This document shows, in pieces, positions 1-7,579 of a stretch of 64,000 bases of DNA. Both the position numbers and the translations under genes were made by a program. Origin of the DNA: UBA2396 sp038042175. GTDB lineage: Bacteria > Planctomycetota > Phycisphaerae > Phycisphaerales > UBA1924. Where the stretch lies: NCBI GenBank assembly GCA_964358855.1, contig CAYHQQ010000011.1:18166-82165 (forward strand), given 5' to 3'. The notes under the pieces were generated by a model that worked only from the letters and a program-made list of their open reading frames with translations, made no database searches and was not told where the DNA came from. How positions within the stretch are numbered: the stretch's first letter is position 1; every line of letters starts with the position of its first letter.

Positions 1-461
1 TTGGTCTCCTGCATGGACGTGATCGTGCTCACGACCTTGTGAGTCTTGGCGTCCACGAGCAGGACGTAGCCCGTCTTGCCCGCGTGCTCCTTCCACAAGT
101 CGCCCAGGCCCAGCGCGGCGAGCATGTACTCGGCCTGGTGTGAGTCCTTGTCAGTCTGGTCGAGTTTGACCGTCAGGCAGGGCTGCGAGGCCGCGTCCTT
201 CATGGCCTCTTCGAGTTTGGGCTTGAGGGCCTTGCAGCCGGGGCACCAGTCGGCGTAGAAGTTGACCGCGATGATCTTGGGGGCCTCGGCAGCGTGAGCC
301 TGCGCGGAGCCGCTGGGCTTGGAATCCGACCCGGGCTGCGTGGCTTTGGGCGCGGGCGTGCCGCTGGGCTGTGAGCCCGATTGTGCGAAGGCGATGCCGG
401 CGACGGCGATTGTGAGGGCGGCAATTGCCGGGGCGACCGTGCGAGACAACGTGTTCTTCAT
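1..461 (-). CDS. Secreted thioredoxin-like protein (C-terminus off the window)
   Basis: Starts at ATG 461 and runs off the left edge, so about 153 residues are visible. Residues 1-26 form a signal peptide (basic start, hydrophobic AAIALTI-type core, ending AFA-QSG). A Gly/Ser/Pro-rich linker follows with two copies of an SGSxPSG-type motif, then a thioredoxin fold with VNFYADWCPGC; Cys73 and Cys76 form the CPGC redox pair. The family carries out thiol-disulfide exchange, here presumably in the periplasm. The linker motif also occurs in the small lipoprotein at 3319-3507 and the DUF3179-peroxiredoxin fusion at 1491-3203, suggesting a joint module. A 29-bp promoter-like element lies about 94 bases upstream (555-583). 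The partner Cys and the fold are clear; the substrate is unknown. Confidence 0.82.
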   Translation of the reverse strand, partial: MKNTLSRTVAPAIAALTIAVAGIAFAQSGSQPSGTPAPKATQPGSDSKPSGSAQAHAAEAPKIIAVNFYADWCPGCKALKPKLEEAMKDAASQPCLTVKLDQTDKDSHQAEYMLAALGLGDLWKEHAGKTGYVLLVDAKTHKVVSTITSMQET

Positions 462-554
462 CGGAGTACTCCATGCGGCGAGACGCGATTCGTCGTGCTC
501 ATGCTGCCGCGGCAACGCGCCGCAGTGCTGAGTCGGGCCGGCGTCTTCAAAGCA

Positions 555-583
555 GGGAACAGGAGTCGAAGCCGGACTATTCC
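555..583 (-). promoter_or_regulatory. Candidate ECF-type promoter of the thioredoxin-like gene
   Basis: Read on the minus strand: GGAATA, 16 bases, TGTTCCC. It has the same 29-bp geometry as the elements at 3531, 3646, 7684, 15928 and 24365, and it points at the start codon at 461. The role as a promoter of the sigma factor at 23745-24350 is inferred. Confidence 0.55.
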
Positions 584-632
584 GTCGCTTTACCGAAACT
601 GCGGCGACTGAGCCGGGGAGGATCTTGCTTCC

Positions 633-1430
633 TCAAGGCGAAGCAGCGTGGGAAGTCCAGTCCGCTTCAATCCGAGCATTGATCTCTCGCATGTCTGGCG
701 CGAGAGACGTTGCGCGTGAGACATCACCTGCGAGCGAGCGACCGGCTTCGATGTTGATCCCGGCGAGCAAACCATCCATGTAGAAGGCAGGGCCACCGCT
801 GTCGCCCGGCGCCAACGGGGCGTCATGCTCGACCCACTTCAGGGAGCCATCCGTCGAACCTCCGACGCCAACGACGTGTCCTGCGGAGAGTCGAGTCGAT
901 TTGATGCCGCTCCCTACGCACACCACGGTTTCACCGACGCGCGCCGTTGGAGCCACATCAACAGGCGAGATCCCGACTGGCAGCGGCGCGTAGAGGAGCG
1001 CCAGGTCGTTGCCGGGAGCGGTGCTGCGCCAGACGACACGAGCGGAAAGGGTTCGTTCACGGCCGTCAGTCGATGGGTCATAGATCAACACGCCGCCGGA
1101 GTCAGTGCAATGGGAGGCCGTGAGCCAGTACCCGCGAGCATCGATCGGGACCGCCGCGCAACCACCGATGGTTCGACAGACCTGACCGTTCAGGCGGAAC
1201 ACCCCTTGCACGCCGGAGCGGGCGAGGTGGAGATGCTCGACTTCGTCTGTCCCGGTCAGCAATGCCGTGCAATGGGCGGACGCGAACTGCGGAAGGGGCG
1301 ATCCTCCGACCAGTTTGTCATCGACCAGCGTCATCGAAACGTGCTTGCGACTGTCAGTTCCGGCTGAGCATCCGCCGATCGTCAGAGCAAGAAGTAGCGG
1401 AATCCCAACGCATTCGATTGCTCTAGGCAC
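633..1430 (-). CDS. Trypsin-like serine protease lipoprotein
   Basis: About 265 residues from GTG 1430; TTG 1433 is the alternative, and a GGAG lies 4-7 bases upstream. The N-terminus is a lipoprotein signal with lipobox LTIGGC, so the protein is probably anchored in a membrane. The S1/trypsin catalytic triad is visible: His in LTASHC, Asp in GNDLALL and Ser in PGDSGGPA, with extra Cys residues around the His that could form disulfides. The family hydrolyses peptide bonds; the substrate cannot be told. It lies between the DUF3179 gene and the thioredoxin-like gene on the same strand but lacks the 29-bp promoter element of its neighbours, so it may be read through from 3.5 kb or expressed separately. 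A run of nine C (1457-1465) lies just upstream. Confidence 0.85.
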   Translation of the reverse strand: MPRAIECVGIPLLLALTIGGCSAGTDSRKHVSMTLVDDKLVGGSPLPQFASAHCTALLTGTDEVEHLHLARSGVQGVFRLNGQVCRTIGGCAAVPIDARGYWLTASHCTDSGGVLIYDPSTDGRERTLSARVVWRSTAPGNDLALLYAPLPVGISPVDVAPTARVGETVVCVGSGIKSTRLSAGHVVGVGGSTDGSLKWVEHDAPLAPGDSGGPAFYMDGLLAGINIEAGRSLAGDVSRATSLAPDMREINARIEADWTSHAASP

Positions 1431-1490
1431 CAAGTTACTCCTCTACAAGAGCCTTGCCCCCCCCCAAACTCCAGCGAGGCGATTACATCA

Positions 1491-3203
1491 TCATCTCAAC
1501 GTCCGCACCGCGCGGATGACCTCATCGGGGTCCGCACGCTTCTTGTAGTCCCAGTCGGCGAAGGTCCAACGGATGACGCCGTCGCGATCGATCACGAACG
1601 TGGCGGGCGCGGGGAGTTCCCATGTGCCCGAGGCGTTGGACTCGGCGACGTTGAGGCCAAACTTCTGGTACTTGGCCTTAGTGCCGTCATCCACGACGAA
1701 GTGGACCTTGAATGCCTTGGCCGCGGCGAAGACGCCGTCGCTGTAGACGGCGTAATCGCCCTTGGCCTTCTCGCGCGTCGCCGCGGCGAGGTCGGGCTTT
1801 TCCGGCGTGAGTGCGATGAAGGTTCCACCGGCGGCCTTGAGCGCATCGATCTTGTCGTGCCAGGCCGACAGGGCGCGGGTGCAGAAGGGGCACCAGCCGC
1901 CGCGATAGAACGTGAGCACGATGGGGCCGTCCTTGTAGAGTGAGGCGAGTTGCACGGGCTTGCCGTCGATTCCCGTGACAGTGGCGTCGGGTGCCTTTGT
2001 GCCCACTGCGAGGCCGGGCGCGGCGGGCGGTGCTTCGGCAGCCTGGGCACCGTCCGCCTTGACAACGGCGGTCCTGGGATAGAACGCCGACCACGAGTAG
2101 TAGAAGGTCTGGGCGGTGCGCACGCCCTTGGGGGCTTGAACAACCGCGACACCCGCGTTGCTCTTGCTGAGAACAACCTTGCCCGCGGGCGTCGGTATGC
2201 TGCGTCCGTCGCCGATCGCGTCCACAGGAACGAACCACGCCTGGGCTGTGTCTCCCTCGCCGACGGCGATGCCGACACCCAGCGTTTTGCGGGGGAGGGT
2301 GTCGCCCACGCCCGCGACGGGCACCATGAGTGTCTCATCCTTGAAGTACGACTCGTACGGCGAGTGCGAATAGTCGCGGTTGTGCCCCGTGTCCTTGCTG
2401 ACGATCTTCGCCGTAGGGTGCGACTTCTTGAACGCCGCGAACGTGACGACTTCGACCGGAAGCATCTCCAGCGCGGTCCCGGCCAGCGGCCCGCTGACGG
2501 CGTGCATGCCCAGTTGGCTCCACAGGCCTTTGTCTTTCTTGTCGTACATGAGCACGTTGGAGTTGTAGAGTGCGCCCGAGACGCCGAACTCCAGCACCAC
2601 ACTTGACGGCTTGCTCCCGCTGCCGTCCGCCGCCGCGCCCTCGGCGGCCTTGGGTGTGACGCGGCGCGAGAAGACCGTCGCTGAGTCGCACAAGGGGCAA
2701 TACGTCGCCGCAATCGGCTCACCGCCGACTGTCGTGTTGACAACCTCGTGCCAATCCAGCACGCGCAGCGGCACGCCCAGCACATCATCGCCGACGACAA
2801 CCTCGACGACGCGGGCGTCATCCGGCAGCCAGTCGGCCTTGTCGGCAGGCTCGGTCTTGGGGTCGGTGAGCGCGGGGATGGCATCGCGCGGCAGGAGCGT
2901 GTGGATCTGTTCCTTCGGGATGGTCAGCCCCGCGAGGTTGTAGTCCTTCTCGATGTCCACCGAGCCGGGCCGCTGCACACGCTTGAAGGCATCGGGCTGG
3001 GCCTCGGCCTTGGCCGCGCCCGAGGGACGCGAGCCGCTGCCGGGCTCGTCCGCGGGTTGTTCGGTTTCGGCATCGAACGCCGCGCAGTCAGCGCAATCCA
3101 CCACTTCGACTTCGTGCGGCAGCAACGCCGCCCGGTGCTTGTACGCCGCGGCGGCGGTGAGGGGGACCATCGCGAGTATCAGCACCTTGAGGCGCGTGGA
3201 CAT
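1491..3203 (-). CDS. DUF3179 domain fused to an AhpC/TSA-type peroxiredoxin
   Basis: 570 residues from ATG 3203, preceded by GAGGAG; an in-frame extension upstream lacks protein character. A hydrophobic N-terminal segment (about residues 5-20) suggests export or membrane anchoring. Residues about 60-370 match DUF3179, with the hallmark TYCPLCDSATVFSRRV and YNSNVLMYD segments. A Pro/Ala linker leads to an AhpC/TSA redoxin domain (about 400-570) with GGWCPFC (Cys438, Cys441) and a PATFVIDRDG strand. DUF3179 has no settled function; the redoxin domain would reduce peroxides or disulfides. Copies of the GSGSRPSG-type motif occur near residue 55 and inside the DUF3179 part. It follows the small lipoprotein at 3319-3507 and probably shares its promoter. 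The domain fusion is unusual. Confidence 0.85.
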   Translation of the reverse strand: MSTRLKVLILAMVPLTAAAAYKHRAALLPHEVEVVDCADCAAFDAETEQPADEPGSGSRPSGAAKAEAQPDAFKRVQRPGSVDIEKDYNLAGLTIPKEQIHTLLPRDAIPALTDPKTEPADKADWLPDDARVVEVVVGDDVLGVPLRVLDWHEVVNTTVGGEPIAATYCPLCDSATVFSRRVTPKAAEGAAADGSGSKPSSVVLEFGVSGALYNSNVLMYDKKDKGLWSQLGMHAVSGPLAGTALEMLPVEVVTFAAFKKSHPTAKIVSKDTGHNRDYSHSPYESYFKDETLMVPVAGVGDTLPRKTLGVGIAVGEGDTAQAWFVPVDAIGDGRSIPTPAGKVVLSKSNAGVAVVQAPKGVRTAQTFYYSWSAFYPRTAVVKADGAQAAEAPPAAPGLAVGTKAPDATVTGIDGKPVQLASLYKDGPIVLTFYRGGWCPFCTRALSAWHDKIDALKAAGGTFIALTPEKPDLAAATREKAKGDYAVYSDGVFAAAKAFKVHFVVDDGTKAKYQKFGLNVAESNASGTWELPAPATFVIDRDGVIRWTFADWDYKKRADPDEVIRAVRTLR

Positions 3204-3318
3204 GACGGGGACTCCTCGATGAACAGTCGGGCGGACAATCGCGGTGTGGAGCGTCTCGGCCCCGCACCGCGGAGGGAGAGAGAGACCATCGATCCTTGCA
3301 CGCCGGGCGGGGGCAACG

Positions 3319-3507
3319 CTACCGCCCGGACGGATTGCTCCCGCTCCCGCTCGCGGGCGACGAGTTGCCGGATGGCTTGCTGCCCGAGCCGGAGTCGGAC
3401 TTGCTGTCCTGGCACCCGGCCAAAGCGAGCATCGCGGCGGCCGCAATGCCGATGGCGGCAACGGAAAGAGTGCGAGATTTACGAACGATGGTGGTGCGAT
3501 GGCTCAT
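3319..3507 (-). CDS. Small lipoprotein with GSGSKPSG repeats
   Basis: 62 residues from ATG 3507, with GGAG about 12 bases upstream. A basic start and hydrophobic segment (residues 13-31) end in lipobox LALAGC, so Cys32 would be lipidated. The whole mature part is a Gly/Ser/Pro-rich tail with GSGSKPSG and GSGSNPSG. No enzymatic domain is present. It is the first gene downstream of the 29-bp element at 3531-3559 and is followed by the DUF3179-peroxiredoxin gene 115 bases on. Because the same octapeptide occurs in both thiol-redox neighbours, it may be a membrane tether or spacer for them, which is inference. It is short, but the lipobox, the ribosome site and the shared motif make it credible. 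Confidence 0.68.
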   Translation of the reverse strand: MSHRTTIVRKSRTLSVAAIGIAAAAMLALAGCQDSKSDSGSGSKPSGNSSPASGSGSNPSGR

Positions 3508-3530
3508 GGGGAACGGACTCCTAGTCCACA

Positions 3531-3559
3531 GGGAACAGGAAGCCCGGTGGGCTTATTCC
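3531..3559 (-). promoter_or_regulatory. Candidate ECF-type promoter of the lipoprotein/DUF3179 operon
   Basis: Minus strand: GGAATA, 16 bases, TGTTCCC, ending 23 bases before the start codon at 3507. It has the same layout as the other copies in the island and is oriented toward the gene. Confidence 0.6.
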
Positions 3560-3645
3560 GTGCCTTTGGGACCGGCCTCGCGGAAGCCATAGGCGAACAC
3601 GGCCACCCAGCACGGCCGTCACGGCGTGGGGGCTTCACGCCGCAT

Positions 3646-3674
3646 GGAATACCAGCATACCCGTCGCCATTCCC
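3646..3674 (+). promoter_or_regulatory. Candidate ECF-type promoter of the 3.7-5.4 kb operon
   Basis: Plus strand: GGAATA, 16 bases, CATTCCC, 50 bases before ATG 3725. Together with the minus-strand copy at 3531-3559 it forms a divergent promoter region of about 220 bases between the two operons. Confidence 0.58.
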
Positions 3675-3724
3675 CTTCGTGACTCGACGCGATTACCGAC
3701 CGCAACGAAGCGAAAGGACCGTCC

Positions 3725-3994
3725 ATGAAACCCTCCCCGTCCGCGTCCGTCACGGCCGCACCCTCGAATCAGCCGCACGCCGAAAGCACGGCGGTCACCC
3801 ACGACTGCATCTGCAAGCGGGCGCATGAACTGTTCCTGGCCCGCAATGGCGGCCCGGGCGATGCGGCGTCGGATTGGTGTCAGGCCGAGAAGGAACTCTG
3901 CGAGGCGTGCGACCACGCGCCTCCGGAATCCACCGACCCGCTGGTGATCGAGACTCGCACGAGGTCCGCCGCTACAACCATCGTCCGCAAATAG
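3725..3994 (+). CDS. DUF2934-like small protein
   Basis: 89 residues from ATG 3725, with AAAGGA about 7 bases upstream. The centre reads RAHELFLARNGGPGDAASDWCQAEKEL, split here as RAHELFLARNGG and DAASDWCQAEKEL; this is the pattern of DUF2934 proteins (helical, Arg-A-x-E-L-Y/F, G-x-P/D-x-x-DW-x-x-AE-x-E-L). Unlike the usual family it has several Cys (ICKRAH, DWCQ, ELCEACDH), which would suit metal or arsenite binding in this context; that is inference. It is the first gene of the operon that continues with the receiver-like protein (4068), the AhpD-like protein (4613) and a small membrane protein (5160). The function of the family is not known. Confidence 0.7.
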   Translation: MKPSPSASVTAAPSNQPHAESTAVTHDCICKRAHELFLARNGGPGDAASDWCQAEKELCEACDHAPPESTDPLVIETRTRSAATTIVRK

Positions 3995-4067
3995 CTCGAC
4001 AAGGCCGATACGTCGCGTCCGCACGCGCTCGGCCGACGGTTCGCGCGAATCATCGAAGGACCACTCC

Positions 4068-4526
4068 ATGCCCAACACCCATGAACCAGCCGCCGTCCGC
4101 CCGCACCAGCCCAGCGATCCGGCAAGCGCCGCCCCGCGTCCCGCGCGGATCGCGCTGGTGGGCCACTGCGGGCCGGACTCGTGGATGCTCAAGGGGGTCG
4201 TCGCCCGCGCCTTCCCCGGGGCTGAGGTCGCGATGGTGAACGACACCGCGTCCGCGCAGGCCCACGCCGAGAAGGCCGACCTCTTGCTGGTGAATCGCAC
4301 ACTCGACGGCGACTTCTTCGCCGGCTCGGGACTCGACCTGATCCGCGTCCTGCTGTCGGTGGCGAAGCGTCACGCCGCGCTCATGCTCGTGAGCAACCAC
4401 GCCGATGCCCAGGCGCAGGCCGAAGGCCTCGGCGCAGCGCCGGGGTTCGGCAAGTCCAAGGCCGGCTCGCCCGAAGCGGCGCAGCGGATGCGTGCCGCCG
4501 TAGCGCACGCAGCCACGCGGCCGTAG
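4068..4526 (+). CDS. Uncharacterised protein with a receiver-like fold pattern
   Basis: 152 residues from ATG 4068. After a Pro/Ala-rich N-terminal 25 residues comes an alternating strand/helix pattern: ARIALVGHCGPDSWMLK, then EVAMVNDTASA, ADLLLVNRTLDGDF, AALMLVSNHADAQAQAEGLGA and PGFGKS. This resembles a CheY-like receiver (strand, acidic or Asp loop, LVN-x-x-L-D-G, S/T at strand 4, K at strand 5), but the canonical phospho-acceptor Asp at the end of strand 3 is Asn (LLVNRTLDG), so a phosphate-independent role is likely if the fold is right. It sits between the DUF2934-like and AhpD-like genes on the same strand. I do not recognise a specific family. Confidence 0.6.
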   Translation: MPNTHEPAAVRPHQPSDPASAAPRPARIALVGHCGPDSWMLKGVVARAFPGAEVAMVNDTASAQAHAEKADLLLVNRTLDGDFFAGSGLDLIRVLLSVAKRHAALMLVSNHADAQAQAEGLGAAPGFGKSKAGSPEAAQRMRAAVAHAATRP

Positions 4527-4612
4527 ACCCACGCGGTCTCGCGGCCCTGGAACGAGACGAGCCGAGCGTGTGTGTCGGCTTGCCCTGGCCTCCCGCTGAA
4601 AGGAGATCGCTC

Positions 4613-5158
4613 ATGCGAGTAACCGTCACCGACACCGACATCCAGCGTGCCTTCGAGATCGTCAGGGGCGACCCCTGCTTCGCCGAGAGCGTGGCTGCGA
4701 TGAAGGCCGGTAAACGACCCGGCGAGATGCTCCAGGCCATGTCACTCCGCCCCGAACTGCTCGCGGGCTTCTCCAAACTGGGCGAGGGCTTCTACCCCGG
4801 CGGCATCGTCGAGCGTGACCTCAAGGAACTGGTCATCCTCGAATCCTCCCGTTCCAACGCCTGCCAGTTCTGCACGGGCGTACACGTCGTCATCGCCCGC
4901 ATGATGGGCATCGGCGACGACCCGCTGAGATTGCTCGACGAGCCGCAGCGACAGACCGCCCGCCAACGCCTCGCGCTGGAGTACACCAGGGCCGCGATGG
5001 CCGACTCCAACCGCGTGAGCGACGACCTCTTCGCCCGGCTGAAGACCGTCTTCACCGACGCGGAGATCGTGGAGATCACGTTTCTGATCGGGAACATCAA
5101 CTGCCTGAACCTATTCAACAACTGCCTGCGGGTGATGTACCACGGGGAGTACGACTGA
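4613..5158 (+). CDS. AhpD/carboxymuconolactone-decarboxylase-like protein (arsenosugar-associated type)
   Basis: 181 residues from ATG 4613, directly behind AAAGGAG. Residues about 60-130 carry the AhpD-like core, with RNACQFCTGVH split as SNACQFC and TGVHVV, giving the redox CxxC and the nearby His. Full length and the RDLKELVILESSRSNAC region match the CMD-like proteins that regularly accompany ArsS, which databases call arsenosugar-biosynthesis-associated peroxidase-like proteins; this is from memory of the family. It likely acts as a thiol peroxidase or reductase on an intermediate, which is inferred. It is followed after one base by the small membrane protein at 5160 and belongs to the operon starting at 3725. 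A second, distinct AhpD-like gene lies at 12151. Confidence 0.8.
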   Translation: MRVTVTDTDIQRAFEIVRGDPCFAESVAAMKAGKRPGEMLQAMSLRPELLAGFSKLGEGFYPGGIVERDLKELVILESSRSNACQFCTGVHVVIARMMGIGDDPLRLLDEPQRQTARQRLALEYTRAAMADSNRVSDDLFARLKTVFTDAEIVEITFLIGNINCLNLFNNCLRVMYHGEYD

Positions 5159-5159
5159 A

Positions 5160-5396
5160 ATGTGGATCTCTCGCTTCAAACGCTTTGTGACTGTCAGCTT
5201 GGCGATATTTGCCGTTCTGTTCTGTGTCCAACTGCTCAAGGGTTACGAACCTGCCACGGCCGCACGGTTCGCAGTCATATGGGCGGCGGTATCGGCATCA
5301 TTGTTTGTGGTGACCGGGATGTACTACGCGCGGCGGAAGATCGACTGCCCTATCTGCAACGAACCGATGACGCGGCCGACCTCAGAAAAGCGCTGA
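5160..5396 (+). CDS. Small two-helix membrane protein with CPIC motif
   Basis: 78 residues from ATG 5160, starting one base after the preceding stop, so probably translationally coupled. There are two hydrophobic segments (about residues 10-27 and 36-56), then a basic stretch and CPICNEPM near the C-terminus, a single CxxC that could bind metal or be redox active. No family recognised. It is the last gene of the operon; the PP2C-type gene converges on it, ending 8 bases beyond. Confidence 0.62.
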   Translation: MWISRFKRFVTVSLAIFAVLFCVQLLKGYEPATAARFAVIWAAVSASLFVVTGMYYARRKIDCPICNEPMTRPTSEKR

Positions 5397-5404
5397 GCGA
5401 CTCA

Positions 5405-6223
5405 TTACAGTCCCAGCATCTTCGCCATCATCCTGGCCTTGTGCAGCAGCGACATGGCGGGCGGGTTCGCCGCGTTGTGGTGCAGGACCAGCACGGTGAG
5501 GTCGTCGGTCCGCGTGCCGGGCTGCCAGCCGAACTCGGCATCCACCGCAGCAATAAGGGAGCGGCCGAAGACCGCCGGGTCGGCCCCGCCGACGGTGCGG
5601 GCCAGGGCGAGCAGGCCCTCCTCGCCGATTGATTTGGCGGGCGGGCCGCCCGTCTCGATCAGGCCGTCGGAGTAGAGCACGACCAGGTCGCCCTTGCCCA
5701 GCGTGACGGCGAACTGGTGGTACTCGGTGGGGTGGATGATGCCCAGCGGCAGGCCGCCCGACGATGCCGTGCCGCTCGTGTGTTCGTGCGACAGGAGCGA
5801 CCACGTGCCCGAGGCGGCGTGGTACCAGAGCGGCCGGGGGTGGCCCGCCAGGCAGGCGATCAGCTCGTCGGTGGGCGCGAAGTAGGTCGCCAGGGCGGCG
5901 GTGGCGAAGATGCCGTTCTTGCTGAGCCGCCCGAAGGCGCGGTTGAGGGCGCGGGCGAAGCGGGTCTGGTCGGGGGTGCCCACGTGCTTGCGCATGAGCG
6001 TCCGCAGGTCGAGCGCCAGGTCATCCACGGCGGTGCCGTGCCCGGCCACATCCGCGAGCACGAAGCGGGCGATGCGCCCCTCGCCGCACATCGAGACGTA
6101 GTGGATATCGCCCCCGCTCGCCTCGCCGTGGTACGGCTGGCTGTAGAGCCAGGCGTCGATGCCGTGCACCGAGATGCCGCTCTCGGCGGCGATGTTGCCG
6201 CCCCAGACCTCCATGCATTGCAT
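5405..6223 (-). CDS. PP2C/SpoIIE-type serine phosphatase
   Basis: 272 residues if ATG 6223 is used; an in-frame upstream extension would run into the sigma-like gene and lacks protein character. The SpoIIE/PP2C core is evident: GEASGGDIHYVS (metal-binding Asp), FVLADVAGHG (Asp and Gly-His-Gly), LVVLYSDGLIE, and GTRTDDLTVLVL with the final Asp pair. The family dephosphorylates Ser/Thr phosphoproteins, often anti-anti-sigma factors in partner-switching. Here it is the third gene of a minus operon after the MTA-phosphorylase-like enzyme and a sigma-region-4 protein, with 43 bases to the latter. No kinase or STAS partner is present nearby, so the target is open. Confidence 0.84.
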   Translation of the reverse strand: MQCMEVWGGNIAAESGISVHGIDAWLYSQPYHGEASGGDIHYVSMCGEGRIARFVLADVAGHGTAVDDLALDLRTLMRKHVGTPDQTRFARALNRAFGRLSKNGIFATAALATYFAPTDELIACLAGHPRPLWYHAASGTWSLLSHEHTSGTASSGGLPLGIIHPTEYHQFAVTLGKGDLVVLYSDGLIETGGPPAKSIGEEGLLALARTVGGADPAVFGRSLIAAVDAEFGWQPGTRTDDLTVLVLHHNAANPPAMSLLHKARMMAKMLGL

Positions 6224-6266
6224 CGTATGTGAGTGCGGGGACTCTTTAGGCAGCGGGATGGCATGT

Positions 6267-6632
6267 TCAGTCGCGGGGAGCAACGTTTGGATTCTCGCGG
6301 AAGTGGGGATCGAGGAGCGTGATGAGGGCGCAGCGGGCCCGGTGCAGCATACGGGCGACTTCACCGCGCGGCAGGTCCAGTTGCTGAGCGAGTTCGTCCT
6401 TGCTCATGCCTTGGCCATCGTGCAGCCGGGAGATTGTTTGATACGGGTCGGGCAGACGAGCGATCGCGGCCAGCACGATCTCGCGGTCGAGCTCGTCGCT
6501 CGCCGCGTTGGTGTCTCGCCACGGGCCGTGCGGACGAACGGCACGGCCGCTGGCGTCGAAAGCTGGCAGTAGGTCGTCGAGTGCATCGCTGGAACAACGC
6601 ATGGCGGGGACGGTTGACTGCCGGAGGCTCAT
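6267..6632 (-). CDS. Sigma-70 region-4-like protein (no region 2)
   Basis: 121 residues from ATG 6632, which overlaps the stop of the MTA-phosphorylase-like gene by four bases (ATGA). The C-terminal part matches sigma region 4: LAAIARLPDPYQTISRLHDG, then a helix-turn-helix (MSKDELAQQLDLPRGEVARMLHRAR). The first 45 residues (several Ser/Asp, a Cys) do not look like region 2, so the protein could not form a normal promoter-melting sigma by itself. It may be a DNA-binding regulator, or one half of a split sigma. The tight coupling to the metabolic gene before it and the phosphatase after it suggests regulation of that pathway, which is inferred. Confidence 0.72.
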   Translation of the reverse strand: MSLRQSTVPAMRCSSDALDDLLPAFDASGRAVRPHGPWRDTNAASDELDREIVLAAIARLPDPYQTISRLHDGQGMSKDELAQQLDLPRGEVARMLHRARCALITLLDPHFRENPNVAPRD

Positions 6633-7579
6633 GGGCAGCCTCCGGGGTTCTGAGCCGACAACTCCGGGAAGTATCGCCCCCAGATCGGACGCAGGCGTTC
6701 GACCTCGGCGGCGGGGATCAGGTCCTTCTTGGTCCAAATACCGAGCTTCAAGGCGTCGTGCGCGGGGCTCGGATGATCGCGGAGCATCGACACATCGCGC
6801 AGGGCGGCTTCGATGAGTTGGGCCGCGGCGTCGGCGCTCTTGTGCAGGTTGCCGATGATCTCCGTGAGCAGCGATTCGGGGGCTTGGCCCGGCCTTGGCT
6901 TCCGCTGCTTCCAGCAGTCGTAGTCGGTGGGCAGGGTGATGAGGGCGTAGGCGATCTCTGCCTCGCGGGCCAGGCGGGCCTCGGGCAGAGCGGTCATGCC
7001 GACCACGTCGGCTCCAAACGCCCGGTGCATCTCGCTCTCGGCCCGCGTGGAGAACGCGGGGCCGTCGATGCAGATGTAGGTGCCGTCGGGATAGACCTCG
7101 ATGCCCTTCTCGTTTACGCGCGGCGCGGCGGACTGGAGCCAGTCTCGCATCACAGGGCAGCAGGGGTCGGCGAACTCGATGTGGACGGCGGCAGAATCAA
7201 AGAACGTGCGGTCGGCGCCACGCGCGCCACTCCCGCTGGTGCGATCAATGAGTTGGTCCACCAGCAACACGCCGCCGGGGCGGATCTCCTCCCGCAGCGA
7301 GCCGACCGCGCCGGTGGCGACGATGTGCGTCACGCCGAGAGTCTTGAGGGCGTAGATGTTCGCCCGGTACGGCGCGCGGTGCGGCGGAATGGTGTGCCCG
7401 GTGCCGTGACGCTTGAGGATGGCGAGTTGGATGTCGGTACCCGCGAGCCTTCCGATGGCGATGGGAGCGCTCGGCGGACCGAACGGGGTTTGGACCTCGA
7501 CGGCTTCGGGCGATTCGAGCAGCCCGCTCGCCGAGAGCCGGTCTTCCAGGCCGCTGCCTCCGATGATGGCGATCCGCAT
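6629..7579 (-). CDS. MTA/purine-nucleoside phosphorylase family enzyme
   Basis: 316 residues from ATG 7579, preceded by GGAG. The nucleoside phosphorylase family is clear: IAIIGGSGLEDR at the start, LKRHGTGHTIPPHRAPYRANI (phosphate loop and PPH motif), IVATGAVGSL, and YICIDGPAFSTRAESEMHR with VVGMTALPEARLAREAEIAYA. The length is a little above ordinary MTA phosphorylase because of a short SGSGARGADR insertion and a C-terminal tail. Family members cleave adenine from 5'-modified adenosines with phosphate. Since ArsS is expected to place dimethylarsenic on the 5' carbon of adenosine, this enzyme is a good candidate to release adenine and give the 1-phospho-sugar; that is inference from context. 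It is divergent from arsM and shares the element at 7684-7713. Confidence 0.83.
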   Translation of the reverse strand: MRIAIIGGSGLEDRLSASGLLESPEAVEVQTPFGPPSAPIAIGRLAGTDIQLAILKRHGTGHTIPPHRAPYRANIYALKTLGVTHIVATGAVGSLREEIRPGGVLLVDQLIDRTSGSGARGADRTFFDSAAVHIEFADPCCPVMRDWLQSAAPRVNEKGIEVYPDGTYICIDGPAFSTRAESEMHRAFGADVVGMTALPEARLAREAEIAYALITLPTDYDCWKQRKPRPGQAPESLLTEIIGNLHKSADAAAQLIEAALRDVSMLRDHPSPAHDALKLGIWTKKDLIPAAEVERLRPIWGRYFPELSAQNPGGCP

